Below, piece after piece: positions 37,539 through 44,976 of a stretch of DNA of 56,248 bases. How positions within the stretch are numbered: the first letter of the stretch is position 1; each line of letters opens with the position of its first letter. The notes under the pieces were generated by a model. The model made no database searches, was not told the origin of the DNA, and saw nothing but the letters and a program-made list of their open reading frames with translations. This DNA comes from Cognatishimia sp. F0-27 (GTDB lineage: Bacteria; Pseudomonadota; Alphaproteobacteria; Rhodobacterales; Rhodobacteraceae): assembly GCF_020667845.1 (NCBI RefSeq), contig NZ_JAFMPQ010000034.1, forward strand, positions 1 to 56,248, written 5' to 3'. A program made the position numbers and the translations under genes.

Positions 37539-37886
37539 ATGAGGCACCAACCAGACAGTTCAGCCGGATGGCAAAGCGCCGGAAACCCGGCCGCCACCAT
37601 CCTTCCGGCCCCGCTCGATTGCGAAACGCAAATGCTGCTGCGCCGCTTCCTGAGCCCGATCCTGGAAACCGCGCCGGACTGGCCCGCGCTGGCCCGCGCC
37701 TTGCAGGCCAAGGGCTACGGGCTGGGGTTTCGCGCCGGACATCTCGTCATTCTGCGCGAACAGGGGGAGCCGCTTTGCACCGGGCGCAGCCTTGGCGTTC
37801 CGCTGCGCAGCATCGCGGCCCGCATCGGCCGTCCCGCGCTCCGCGGCAGCGCCGATGGCCTGACAGCCGAGCTTGACCCGCGCTGA
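37539..37886 (+). CDS. Small conserved protein with relaxase-tail-like domain
   Basis: This is a 115-residue protein. Its middle (about residues 48-102) reads WPALARALQAKGYGLGF, then HLVILREQGEPLCTG, then SLGVPLRSIAARIGRP. This aligns with the divergent upstream protein and with the small domain at the C-terminus of some mobilisation relaxases. There is no nuclease motif, so it is a free-standing accessory domain. I recall similar small proteins in Rhodobacteraceae with no known role. It starts 126 bp from its divergent partner and ends 35 bp before the convergent carbonic anhydrase stop. Confidence 0.75.
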   Translation: MRHQPDSSAGWQSAGNPAATILPAPLDCETQMLLRRFLSPILETAPDWPALARALQAKGYGLGFRAGHLVILREQGEPLCTGRSLGVPLRSIAARIGRPALRGSADGLTAELDPR

Positions 37887-37920
37887 CGCGGGCCAACGCC
37901 CACGCGATGACGACCCAGGA

Positions 37921-38568
37921 TCAGACGAGCTGAAACCGCTCGCTTGCCGGGTCCCACCATTCGAGATTGCCTTGACCGATATCGGTCCAGACCCCGTGCA
38001 GCGTCAGCTCGCCGTCATCAACCGCACTGCGCACAAACGGAAATGTCATGAGGTTTTCGAGCGAGACGACGACCGCCTCCTTCTCGAGCGCGCGCGCCAT
38101 ATCGCCTTCCCCGCGCTCGCGCACCTTCTCATAGCCGGGACGCAACAGGTCCATCCAGCGTCCGACAAAGGATTCGCTGTCCTCAAGCTGCGGCGCACGG
38201 CCCTCGCACATGTCGATGCAGCCCTGAACACCGCCGCATTGCGAATGACCCAGCACGATGACATGCGCCACGTGCAGCCCCGTCACCGCATATTCCACCG
38301 CTGCCGAGGTGCCGTGCTGCTTTCCGCCGGTCTCGAAGGGCGGCACAAGGTTCGCGATATTGCGATGAATAAAGAATTCGCCCTGATCGGCACCAAAGAT
38401 CGAGGTGACGTGCACGCGGCTGTCGCAACAGGAAATCACCATGGCGCGCGGGCGCTGGCCTTCTTCGGCAAGACGCCGATACCACGCGCGGTTCTCGTGA
38501 TACCCGGTGGCTTTCCATCCGTGGTAACGCTGAACGAGATAGGCGGGCAAGGGACGGACACGGTGCAT
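37921..38568 (-). CDS. Beta-class carbonic anhydrase
   Basis: The 215-residue enzyme interconverts CO2 and bicarbonate. The zinc site is visible: C47 of CCDSRV with the D49/R51 dyad, H108 and C111 in GHSQCGG. The segment FFIHRNIANLVPP near residue 65 is typical. Length fits the bacterial beta class. GGAGG stands 10 nt before ATG 38568, which fixes the start over upstream frames. Bicarbonate is a substrate of CarB elsewhere in the window, but no operon link exists. Confidence 0.95.
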   Translation of the reverse strand: MHRVRPLPAYLVQRYHGWKATGYHENRAWYRRLAEEGQRPRAMVISCCDSRVHVTSIFGADQGEFFIHRNIANLVPPFETGGKQHGTSAAVEYAVTGLHVAHVIVLGHSQCGGVQGCIDMCEGRAPQLEDSESFVGRWMDLLRPGYEKVRERGEGDMARALEKEAVVVSLENLMTFPFVRSAVDDGELTLHGVWTDIGQGNLEWWDPASERFQLV

Positions 38569-38718
38569 GGGATCGGCCTCCGGAACAGATCTGCGTCCCT
38601 TGCAATAGGCTGAATTGTCGGAAGATTCGAGGGATAATACGTCGCGGAGATAACCTTTTGCTAGGGCAGCGGTGCAAAGATGGGTCAGCCGTGGGGGCTC
38701 TGAACGATGGGGTGAAAT

Positions 38719-39099
38719 ATGACTGAGGTCAGTTTTCTCGCGCCCGGCGAGCGGCCGGAGATGGATGCGCGTCAAATCGAAATCTTGTGCGCGGACCTGG
38801 GATCACGCGCCGCCGAAGATGTGATTTGCCGGACGATGGAAGATCTGGGCATGCGTTTGTGCCGGATCCAGAAACACGATCCCCGCCGCCCGAGCGAGGA
38901 ACGCCACAAGGACCTCCGGGCCCTGGCGGCGGTTGCCGGGCAAATCGGCCTGACCGGGCTGGCCTGTGTGGCGCGCGACGTGATGAACTGTATCGAATAT
39001 GGCGATACGGTCGCCGAAGCCGCGACAACCGCGCGACTCGGCCGCGTCGGCGAACAGGCGTTGAGCACATTGTGGGATTTGCAGGATCTCTCCGTCTGA
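38719..39099 (+). CDS. Small helical protein, pseudo-HPt-like
   Basis: The 126-residue, mostly helical protein has no signal or membrane segment. Residues about 68-120 (LRALAAVAGQIGLTGLACVA, then GDTVAEAATTARLGRVGEQAL) follow the hydrophobic pattern of histidine-phosphotransfer domains. The expected phosphohistidine and following lysine are replaced (R and A), so it could bind a receiver domain without passing phosphate. This is a fold guess from pattern. It is expressed alone, 150 bp from the divergent carbonic anhydrase. Confidence 0.7.
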   Translation: MTEVSFLAPGERPEMDARQIEILCADLGSRAAEDVICRTMEDLGMRLCRIQKHDPRRPSEERHKDLRALAAVAGQIGLTGLACVARDVMNCIEYGDTVAEAATTARLGRVGEQALSTLWDLQDLSV

Positions 39100-39316
39100 C
39101 CCCGTGAAGGCACCATGGTCCCGGGCCCCCAGCCCTTCCGCCAACGCGCCGCAGCGCGCATTCCGCCTGCGCCTCGTCCCCTGCCTCGCAGCGCGTGCAC
39201 CCCCGTGATCCCCTGCCCCGCGTTGGAAATCGTGGCGCAGGCACGGCCACAATACCGGTTTCATCGGCCCGGAGAGAGGCATAAGGTGTACCCTCAGGAA
39301 GCGAGAGGTCCATTTT

Positions 39317-40702
39317 ATGTCAATGCAGTTTGCGCCTGCCTCGGATGCGGCGTGCCCGCTTTACGTGCTTGAACCGGATGACGTCGCATGCTGGGCCGCA
39401 GAGGCCAGCGATTTTGCGCGCCACTGGGTCGAGGCGACGCATTTCACCGGCGCCATAGGCACCTGCCTGATGATCCCGGGTCCGGACGGTCACCCGATGG
39501 CGGCGCTTGCAGGCTATGGCACGGCCCGTGACCGCGCCCGCCAGCGGTTTCCGCTCGCCGCCTGCCTGCCGGGTCTCGCGCCCGGAACCTATCATCTGGC
39601 GCAAACGCCCGATCATTTCGATGCCACGACGGAATCGCTGGGCTGGCTCCTGACCGCCTACCGCTTCGACCGCTATCGCAACAGCAACGCCGAAAGCCCG
39701 GGGCTCGTCGCGCCGGCCACGATCGATGCGCCCTGTGTGGAATCCTTCGCCGCCGCAGAGGCCCTGACCCGCGATCTCGTCAACACGCCGGCCTCCGACA
39801 TGGGCCCCGACGCGCTAGAAACCGCGGCCCGCGCGCTGGCCGACCGACACGGCGCGGAGATCACCGTCACCGTGGGGGACGCGCTTCTCGACAAGAACTT
39901 CCCCATGATCCATGCGGTGGGCCGTGCCTCCGCCACCGCGCCGCGGCTGATTGACATGCGCTGGGGGCATCGGGGGCCGATGCTTACGCTGGTCGGCAAG
40001 GGGGTGTGCTTCGACACCGGCGGGCTCAACCTCAAACCCGGAAGCTCCATGGGTCTGATGAAAAAGGACATGGGCGGCGCGGCCAACGTGATGGGTCTGG
40101 CCGAGATGATCATGACGAACCGCTTGCCCCTGCGGTTGCGCATGCTGATCCCTGCGGTCGAAAACAGCGTCTCGGCCAATGCCTTCCGCCCGCAGGACAT
40201 CCTGACCTCGCGCAAGGGGCTGACCGTCGAGATCAACAACACCGATGCCGAGGGCCGTCTGGTGCTCGCCGATGCGCTCGCCTTTGCCGATGAGGAAGAC
40301 ACCGATCTCACCATTTCCATGGCCACCCTGACCGGTGCGGCGCGCGTGGCTGTCGGGGCGGATCTTGCGCCCTACTACACCGATGACGAGACCCTCGCCA
40401 TCGAGTTGGAACAAGCCGGCCGGCGCCTTGCAGACCCGATTTGGCGCATGCCCTTCTGGGCGCCTTACGAAGACATGATCGAACCGGGCATTGCCGATCT
40501 CGACAATGCCCCCGCCGGCGGCATGGCCGGATCGATCACCGCGGCGCTGTTCCTGCGCCGCTTCGTCGAAAACGCACCGCGCTACGCGCATTTCGACATC
40601 TATGCCTGGCAACCACGCGCCGCCGCCGGGCGCAGCAAAGGCGGCCTCGGTCAGGGAACGCGGGCGATCTTCGGCGCGTTGCCGCAGGCGCTCAACCTCT
40701 GA
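39317..40702 (+). CDS. Leucyl aminopeptidase family (M17)
   Basis: The 461-residue metallopeptidase has the M17 catalytic domain at about residues 150-455. VGKGVCFDTGGLNLKPG provides the first lysine and aspartate metal ligands, MKKDMGGAANV the next, and the invariant NTDAEGRLVLADAL the glutamate and arginine. The N-terminal domain is divergent from E. coli PepA, as in many alphaproteobacterial members. It removes N-terminal residues from short peptides in the cytoplasm. The next gene, an NlpC/P60 peptidase, starts 4 bp after its stop, so the two probably degrade cell-wall peptides together. Confidence 0.93.
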   Translation: MSMQFAPASDAACPLYVLEPDDVACWAAEASDFARHWVEATHFTGAIGTCLMIPGPDGHPMAALAGYGTARDRARQRFPLAACLPGLAPGTYHLAQTPDHFDATTESLGWLLTAYRFDRYRNSNAESPGLVAPATIDAPCVESFAAAEALTRDLVNTPASDMGPDALETAARALADRHGAEITVTVGDALLDKNFPMIHAVGRASATAPRLIDMRWGHRGPMLTLVGKGVCFDTGGLNLKPGSSMGLMKKDMGGAANVMGLAEMIMTNRLPLRLRMLIPAVENSVSANAFRPQDILTSRKGLTVEINNTDAEGRLVLADALAFADEEDTDLTISMATLTGAARVAVGADLAPYYTDDETLAIELEQAGRRLADPIWRMPFWAPYEDMIEPGIADLDNAPAGGMAGSITAALFLRRFVENAPRYAHFDIYAWQPRAAAGRSKGGLGQGTRAIFGALPQALNL

Positions 40703-40705
40703 TCC

Positions 40706-41554
40706 ATGACTGACCGCCGCCTGACCCCGGCCAATGCGCGCGTCGCCGCCCGGACCCTGCAACCCGACCCGCCCCGGCCGGGAGACCGGCGCCGCTACAC
40801 CGATGGCACGCCGGCCTGCGTGACGGATCCGGTGACCGACCTGTGCGCCGCACCGGATGGGCCGCGGGACCGTCAGCTGCTGTTTGGCGCGCCGGTTACG
40901 GTCTTCGAGCACCACGCCGGCTGGGCCTTCGTGCAGGCCACCGACGACAGCTATGTGGGGTATGTGGCGCAGGCCGCCATCGGCCCGGAAAGGACCGCCA
41001 CGCACAGGGTCAAGACCCGCGCGACCCATGCCTATACCGCCCCGGATATGAAATCGCCCGACAGATGCCTCCTCCCGCTTGGCGCCCGGGTCACCGTCGA
41101 CGCGGTCGTCGGCCGGTTTGCCTCAACCTCTCTGGGATTCGTGCCCCGAAACCATCTCGCCCCCACCGACAGCCCCGAGGACGATCCCGTCTCGGTGGCG
41201 GAACGGCTGCTTGGCGCGCCCTATCTCTGGGGCGGCAACAGCAGCCTGGGCATCGACTGCTCCGGCCTCGTGCAGATCGCCTGCCACGCCTGCGCGATGG
41301 CCTGCCCCGGCGATAGCGACATGCAGGAACGCGCGCTCGGCATAACCTTGCCCCCCGGCACCGCGCCCGACCGGGGAGATCTGTTGTTCTGGAAGGGCCA
41401 TGTGGCTTGGGTCTCGGATCCGGACAGCCTGCTCCATGCCAATGCCCATCACATGGCGGTTGCACATGAGCCGCTCGACCGCGCCCTGGCGCGCATCGCC
41501 GACCAGGGCGACGGCCCGGTCACACGCCACGCCCGGCTCCATCGCGCCCGGTAA
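40706..41554 (+). CDS. NlpC/P60 cysteine peptidase
   Basis: The 282-residue protein has two SH3b-like domains (about 30-155) and a C-terminal NlpC/P60 domain. The catalytic cysteine lies in GIDCSGLVQIA, the histidine in WKGHVAWVSD and the third polar residue in HANAHHMA. The architecture matches dipeptidyl-peptidase VI/YkfC enzymes, which cut L-Ala-gamma-D-Glu from DAP in murein peptides. No signal peptide is seen, so it likely works in the cytoplasm on recycled peptides with the M17 enzyme encoded 4 bp upstream. Its last 32 bp are part of a 123-bp tandem duplication. Confidence 0.9.
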   Translation: MTDRRLTPANARVAARTLQPDPPRPGDRRRYTDGTPACVTDPVTDLCAAPDGPRDRQLLFGAPVTVFEHHAGWAFVQATDDSYVGYVAQAAIGPERTATHRVKTRATHAYTAPDMKSPDRCLLPLGARVTVDAVVGRFASTSLGFVPRNHLAPTDSPEDDPVSVAERLLGAPYLWGGNSSLGIDCSGLVQIACHACAMACPGDSDMQERALGITLPPGTAPDRGDLLFWKGHVAWVSDPDSLLHANAHHMAVAHEPLDRALARIADQGDGPVTRHARLHRAR

Positions 41555-41755
41555 GGCTGCGCCTCTGCGGTTTCTTCTGTCCGCAAATACTCCGGGGGAG
41601 TCGCGGCTTGCCGCGGCGGGGCAGCGCCCCCCTCTCGCACGGCAACACGCCACGCCCGGCTCCCCGCACCCGGTAAGGCTGCCCCCCAGCAGTTTCTTCT
41701 GTCCGCAAATACTCCGGGGGAGTCGCGGCTTGCCGCGGCGGGGGCAGCGCCCCCT
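41523..41755. repeat. Tandem duplication (123 bp) carrying two hairpin-element copies
   Basis: The sequence starting CACGCCACGCCCGGCTCC at 41523 recurs at 41646, offset 123 bp. The first unit covers the last codons and stop of the NlpC/P60 gene plus a dispersed hairpin element (41569-41632); the second carries a decayed gene end and another element (41692-41755). The hairpins are CGCGGC-TT-GCCGCG and GGGGC-AGC-GCCCC. From 41756 to the ureohydrolase start at 41960 I see no further feature. Confidence 0.9.
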
Positions 41756-41959
41756 CCAAAGCGCCCCCTCGAAAGCTCCCGCTTCCGCCCGCCTTCGCCA
41801 CCATGCAAGCCGCCCCGCCATCGCAACCGGCCCTCCTGCAGCGCCGGTCCAGCAGACGCCCGAACACCCGCGCCCGTCCCGCTTGCGTCGCCGCCCGCAC
41901 TGGGCCACCATGCGCGGGACATCCGTTCGACGGCCCTCCAACCGCTTGAAAAGGCTCCC

Positions 41960-42943
41960 ATGATGCCAAACGCTACGCCACGCTCCGACCCGTTCTTCCA
42001 TCCGGTTTCGGGCTTCGAGTTGCCGCGCTTCGCGGGCGTGCCGACCTTCATGCGCCTGCCCTACCTGCCGCCGGAGCATGACCGCCGCGCCGAGGTCGAA
42101 ATCGGTCTGATCGGTGTGCCCTGGGACAGCGGCACCACCAACCGGCCCGGTCCCCGCCATGGCCCGCGCCAGCTGCGTGACGCCTCGACGATGATCCGCG
42201 CCCAGCATCCCACCACCGGCCAGCGCCCGTTCGAAACCGCCGCCTGCGCCGATCTGGGCGACGTCGGCCCCAACCCGGCGGATATCCCGGACAGCATGGC
42301 GCGCATCACGGCGTTTTACGACGCGGTGCACGCGCAGGGCATTCGCCCGCTCACCGCGGGCGGCGACCATCTGACCTCGCTGCCGATCCTGCGCGCGCTG
42401 GCCAAGGACGGTCCGCTGGGCATGGTGCATTTCGACAGCCATACCGACCTGTTCCACAGCTATTTCAACGGCCAGATGTATACCCATGGCACCCCGTTCC
42501 GCCGCGCCGTGGAAGAAGGGCTGCTCGACCCCAGGCGCATCATCCAGATCGGACTGCGCGGGACCATGTATGACACCGAAGACCGCGATTTTGCCGCCGC
42601 AAACGGCATCCGGCTTGTGCTGATCGAGGAGTTCTTTGCGCGCGGATTGGCGGATGTGATGGCAGAAGCCCGTGAGATCGTTGGCACAAGGCCGACCTAT
42701 GTCAGCTACGACATCGATTTTGTCGACCCGACATTTGCGCCCGGCACCGGCACGCCGGAAGTGGGTGGACCCAACAGTTTGCAGGCGCTGCAGGTCTGCC
42801 GCGAACTCCACGGTCTCGATATTGTGGGGGCCGATCTGGTGGAGGTCTCACCGCCCTTCGACCAATCGGGGGGAACAGCTTTTCTCGGCGTCTCGATCAT
42901 GTTCGAACTGCTCTGCGCGATGCTGGCTGACGCGGACGGCTGA
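41960..42943 (+). CDS. Agmatinase/ureohydrolase family protein
   Basis: The 327-residue binuclear-metal hydrolase belongs to the arginase/agmatinase fold. Metal ligands lie in TAGGDHLTSLP, VHFDSHTDLFHS and SYDIDFVDPTFAPG followed by TGTPE. Typical agmatinases have DAHTD where this has DSHTD, and the FHSYFNGQMYTHGTPF segment resembles guanidinobutyrase-like and other guanidino-acid hydrolases as much as SpeB. The product class is urea plus an amine or amino acid; the exact substrate is open. AAGGC precedes the ATG pair at 41960/41963. No polyamine genes are adjacent. Confidence 0.87.
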   Translation: MMPNATPRSDPFFHPVSGFELPRFAGVPTFMRLPYLPPEHDRRAEVEIGLIGVPWDSGTTNRPGPRHGPRQLRDASTMIRAQHPTTGQRPFETAACADLGDVGPNPADIPDSMARITAFYDAVHAQGIRPLTAGGDHLTSLPILRALAKDGPLGMVHFDSHTDLFHSYFNGQMYTHGTPFRRAVEEGLLDPRRIIQIGLRGTMYDTEDRDFAAANGIRLVLIEEFFARGLADVMAEAREIVGTRPTYVSYDIDFVDPTFAPGTGTPEVGGPNSLQALQVCRELHGLDIVGADLVEVSPPFDQSGGTAFLGVSIMFELLCAMLADADG

Positions 42944-43028
42944 TCAACCGGGCGCGATGCATCCCGCCCGCCCCGTTCCCCGCCTTGCGACACGCACGGC
43001 GCCGGAACGCGCGACTCAAAGGCCCAGC

Positions 43029-43379
43029 TTACTCCACCGCGCGGATCAGCTTGCGCTCCAGGACCCGCAGCACCGCGCGCAGGTCCGCGCCGCGCTTGAG
43101 CACCTGCCCATCGGCCCCGATCACCGCGTATTGCCCTTGCCTGTTGCGCAATTTCGGGCGTTTCTCGATCCGGTAAAGCGGATGCTCCGCCGTGCGGCGA
43201 AACACGGAAAACACCGCCATGTCGCGCAGGGACGAGATGCCGTAATCGCGCCACTCGCCGGCTGCAACCATCCGCCCGTAAAGCGACAGGATCACCGAAA
43301 GCTCGGTGCGGTGAAAGGCAACGACCTCATGGGATGCGCCCGCCCCAGCGCCCCCCGGAAACGGAGTGAAATTGTTCAT
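43029..43379 (-). CDS. DUF2794 family protein
   Basis: The 116-residue protein matches DUF2794, a family found across alphaproteobacteria. Signatures are FHRTELSVILSLYGRMVAAG, WRDYGISSLRDMAVFSVFRR and YRIEKRPKLRNRQGQYAVI. Function unknown; the pattern suggests a small alpha/beta DNA- or protein-binding domain. It is divergently transcribed from serC with 222 bp between the start codons. The ATG at 43379 follows a weak GGTGA. Confidence 0.9.
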   Translation of the reverse strand: MNNFTPFPGGAGAGASHEVVAFHRTELSVILSLYGRMVAAGEWRDYGISSLRDMAVFSVFRRTAEHPLYRIEKRPKLRNRQGQYAVIGADGQVLKRGADLRAVLRVLERKLIRAVE

Positions 43380-43547
43380 ATCACCAGACTTGCGCCTGAC
43401 CCTTTGTAAATCAAGGGGTTTCGCGGTGATTGGTTGATCCGCCCGGCGCGTGATGTTTCCGATCCGCGCCAAGGACCGCTCCGGAACGCTCAAACCGACG
43501 GCTCACATGCATTTTGCGACTTGCGCCTCGCTGCGCGGTTCTTTAGC

Positions 43548-43601
43548 GGGGTCTGTGGGACACCCTTCCCCAACGAAGGGCGACTATCTGGAAGGTTAGC
43601 C
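43548..43601 (+). ncRNA. serC leader RNA motif (candidate)
   Basis: The 54 nt just before the serC start contain TGTGGGACA and a stable hairpin CCCTTC-CCCAAC-GAAGGG (43563-43580), then CGACTATCTGGAAGG leading into the start codon. This position and arrangement correspond to the serC RNA motif known from alphaproteobacterial serC-serA leaders. The assignment rests on memory of the family and on the visible hairpins; a covariance-model search was not run. A direct effector ligand has not been established for the family. Confidence 0.65.
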
Positions 43602-44786
43602 ATGACTGGTATCACACACACGGCGTCGCATGACGCCGCCAACAAACCCGCCGTTTTGCCTGCAAATCCGCGGTTCTCCTCTGGCCCTTGCGCCAAGCCC
43701 CCCACATTTTCCGTCGACAAGCTGGCCGACGCCGCTCTGGGCCGGTCGCACCGTGCCAAGATCGGCAAGGACAAGCTCAAGGCTGCCATCGAAGGCACCC
43801 GCGAGATCCTCGGCGTGCCCGCCGATTACCGCATCGGGATCGTGCCGGCCTCCGATACCGGCGCCGTCGAAATGGCGATGTGGTCGCTGCTCGGCGCACG
43901 CAAGGCCACCATGGTCGCGTGGGAAAGCTTCGGCGCGGGCTGGGTCACGGATGTGGTCAAACAGCTCAAGATCGACGCCGATGTCGTCACCGCCGAATAT
44001 GGCGAGATCGTCGACATGGCCGCGATCGACTATGATACCGACGTGGTCTTTACGTGGAACGGGACAACGTCCGGCGTGCGTTTGCCCTCCGGCGACGTGA
44101 TCCCTGCGGATCGGGACGGGCTGACCATCTGCGATGCGACCTCTGCGGCCTTTGCCATGGACCTGCCCTGGGACAAGCTCGACGTGACCACCTTCTCCTG
44201 GCAGAAGGTGCTGGGCGGCGAGGCGGCGCATGGCGTCATCATCCTCAGCCCGCGCGCGGTCGCGCGGCTCGAAAGCTACACCCCCGCATGGCCCCTGCCC
44301 AAGATCTTCCGCCTGACCAAGGGCGGCAAGCTGATCGAGGGCATCTTCGAGGGCGCAACGATCAACACGCCCTCCATGCTCGCGGTCGAGGATTACCTGC
44401 TGGCGCTCGACTGGGCGCGCGGCGAAGGCGGCCTTGCCGGGCTGATCGCGCGCGCGGATCGCAACGCGCAGGCGGTTTGGGAGTTCTGCGCCGCGCGCGA
44501 CTGGATCGAGAACCTCGCGGTCGATCCCGCCACCCGCTCCACCACCTCGGTCTGCCTGAAATTCACCGATCCGCGCATCACCGATGGCGCCACCTTCGCC
44601 AAGGCCGTGCAGAAGCGGCTCGAAGCGGAAGGAGCAGCACTCGATGTCGGCGCCTATCGCGACGCGCCTGCCGGGTTGCGGATCTGGTGCGGCTCGACGG
44701 TGGAAACCGCCGATCTCGAAGCGATGTTTCCTTGGCTCGACTGGGCCTTCGCGACCGAGATCGCCGCATTGTCCGAGGCCGCCTGA
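43602..44786 (+). CDS. serC: Phosphoserine transaminase
   Basis: The 394-residue fold-type I aminotransferase converts 3-phosphohydroxypyruvate and glutamate to phosphoserine; SerC also acts in pyridoxal phosphate synthesis in some bacteria. The PLP lysine is K202 in [25 protein letters not shown] opens the alphaproteobacterial-type SerC, which differs from the short E. coli form (about 362 aa). [15 protein letters not shown] precedes the lysine. ATG 43602 follows GGAAGG and the leader hairpin. serA follows after 190 bp. Confidence 0.95.
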   Translation: MTGITHTASHDAANKPAVLPANPRFSSGPCAKPPTFSVDKLADAALGRSHRAKIGKDKLKAAIEGTREILGVPADYRIGIVPASDTGAVEMAMWSLLGARKATMVAWESFGAGWVTDVVKQLKIDADVVTAEYGEIVDMAAIDYDTDVVFTWNGTTSGVRLPSGDVIPADRDGLTICDATSAAFAMDLPWDKLDVTTFSWQKVLGGEAAHGVIILSPRAVARLESYTPAWPLPKIFRLTKGGKLIEGIFEGATINTPSMLAVEDYLLALDWARGEGGLAGLIARADRNAQAVWEFCAARDWIENLAVDPATRSTTSVCLKFTDPRITDGATFAKAVQKRLEAEGAALDVGAYRDAPAGLRIWCGSTVETADLEAMFPWLDWAFATEIAALSEAA

Positions 44787-44854
44787 CCGCTGCGCCTCTT
44801 CCCGTCTTCATGCGTGCGGGCCCCTCATGGGGGTGCGCACGCAAACGCCAGATC

Positions 44855-44868
44855 GTGCAAATTTGCAC
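44855..44868. promoter_or_regulatory. 14-bp perfect palindrome between serC and serA
   Basis: GTGCAAATTTGCAC is a perfect inverted repeat, 69 bp after the serC stop and 108 bp before serA. Its size and symmetry suit a dimeric transcription factor. It lies upstream of the phased octamer array, so serA may have its own regulated promoter. The half-site TTTGCAC is not one I can assign to a known regulator. Confidence 0.5.
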
Positions 44869-44907
44869 CTAAACACCAAATAACAGCCCCTAAGCGCGCA
44901 CATCGCG

Positions 44908-44948
44908 TATGTATGGTTTGTGCATCCTCTGTGCATGCCTTGTGCGTC
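44908..44948 (+). promoter_or_regulatory. 11-bp-phased octamer array upstream of serA (copy B)
   Basis: TATGTATG, TGTGCATC, TGTGCATG and TGTGCGTC start at 44908, 44919, 44930 and 44941, exactly 11 bp apart. The last ends 28 bp before the serA ATG. The 11-bp direct-repeat spacing is that of OmpR/PhoB-family binding sites, which is the main functional hint. Similar arrays lie at 21451-21502 and 56181-56221. Confidence 0.7.
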
Positions 44949-44976
44949 CGCTCTACACAGCGTGAAAGGACCAATC

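Noticed and set aside
44920-44976. Extended N-terminus of SerA or a leader peptide with Cys and His codons in the octamer array
   Set aside because: The 11-bp period does not keep frame between octamers, the SerA domain starts at ATG 44977 with a ribosome-binding site, and no attenuator hairpin follows the would-be leader peptide.
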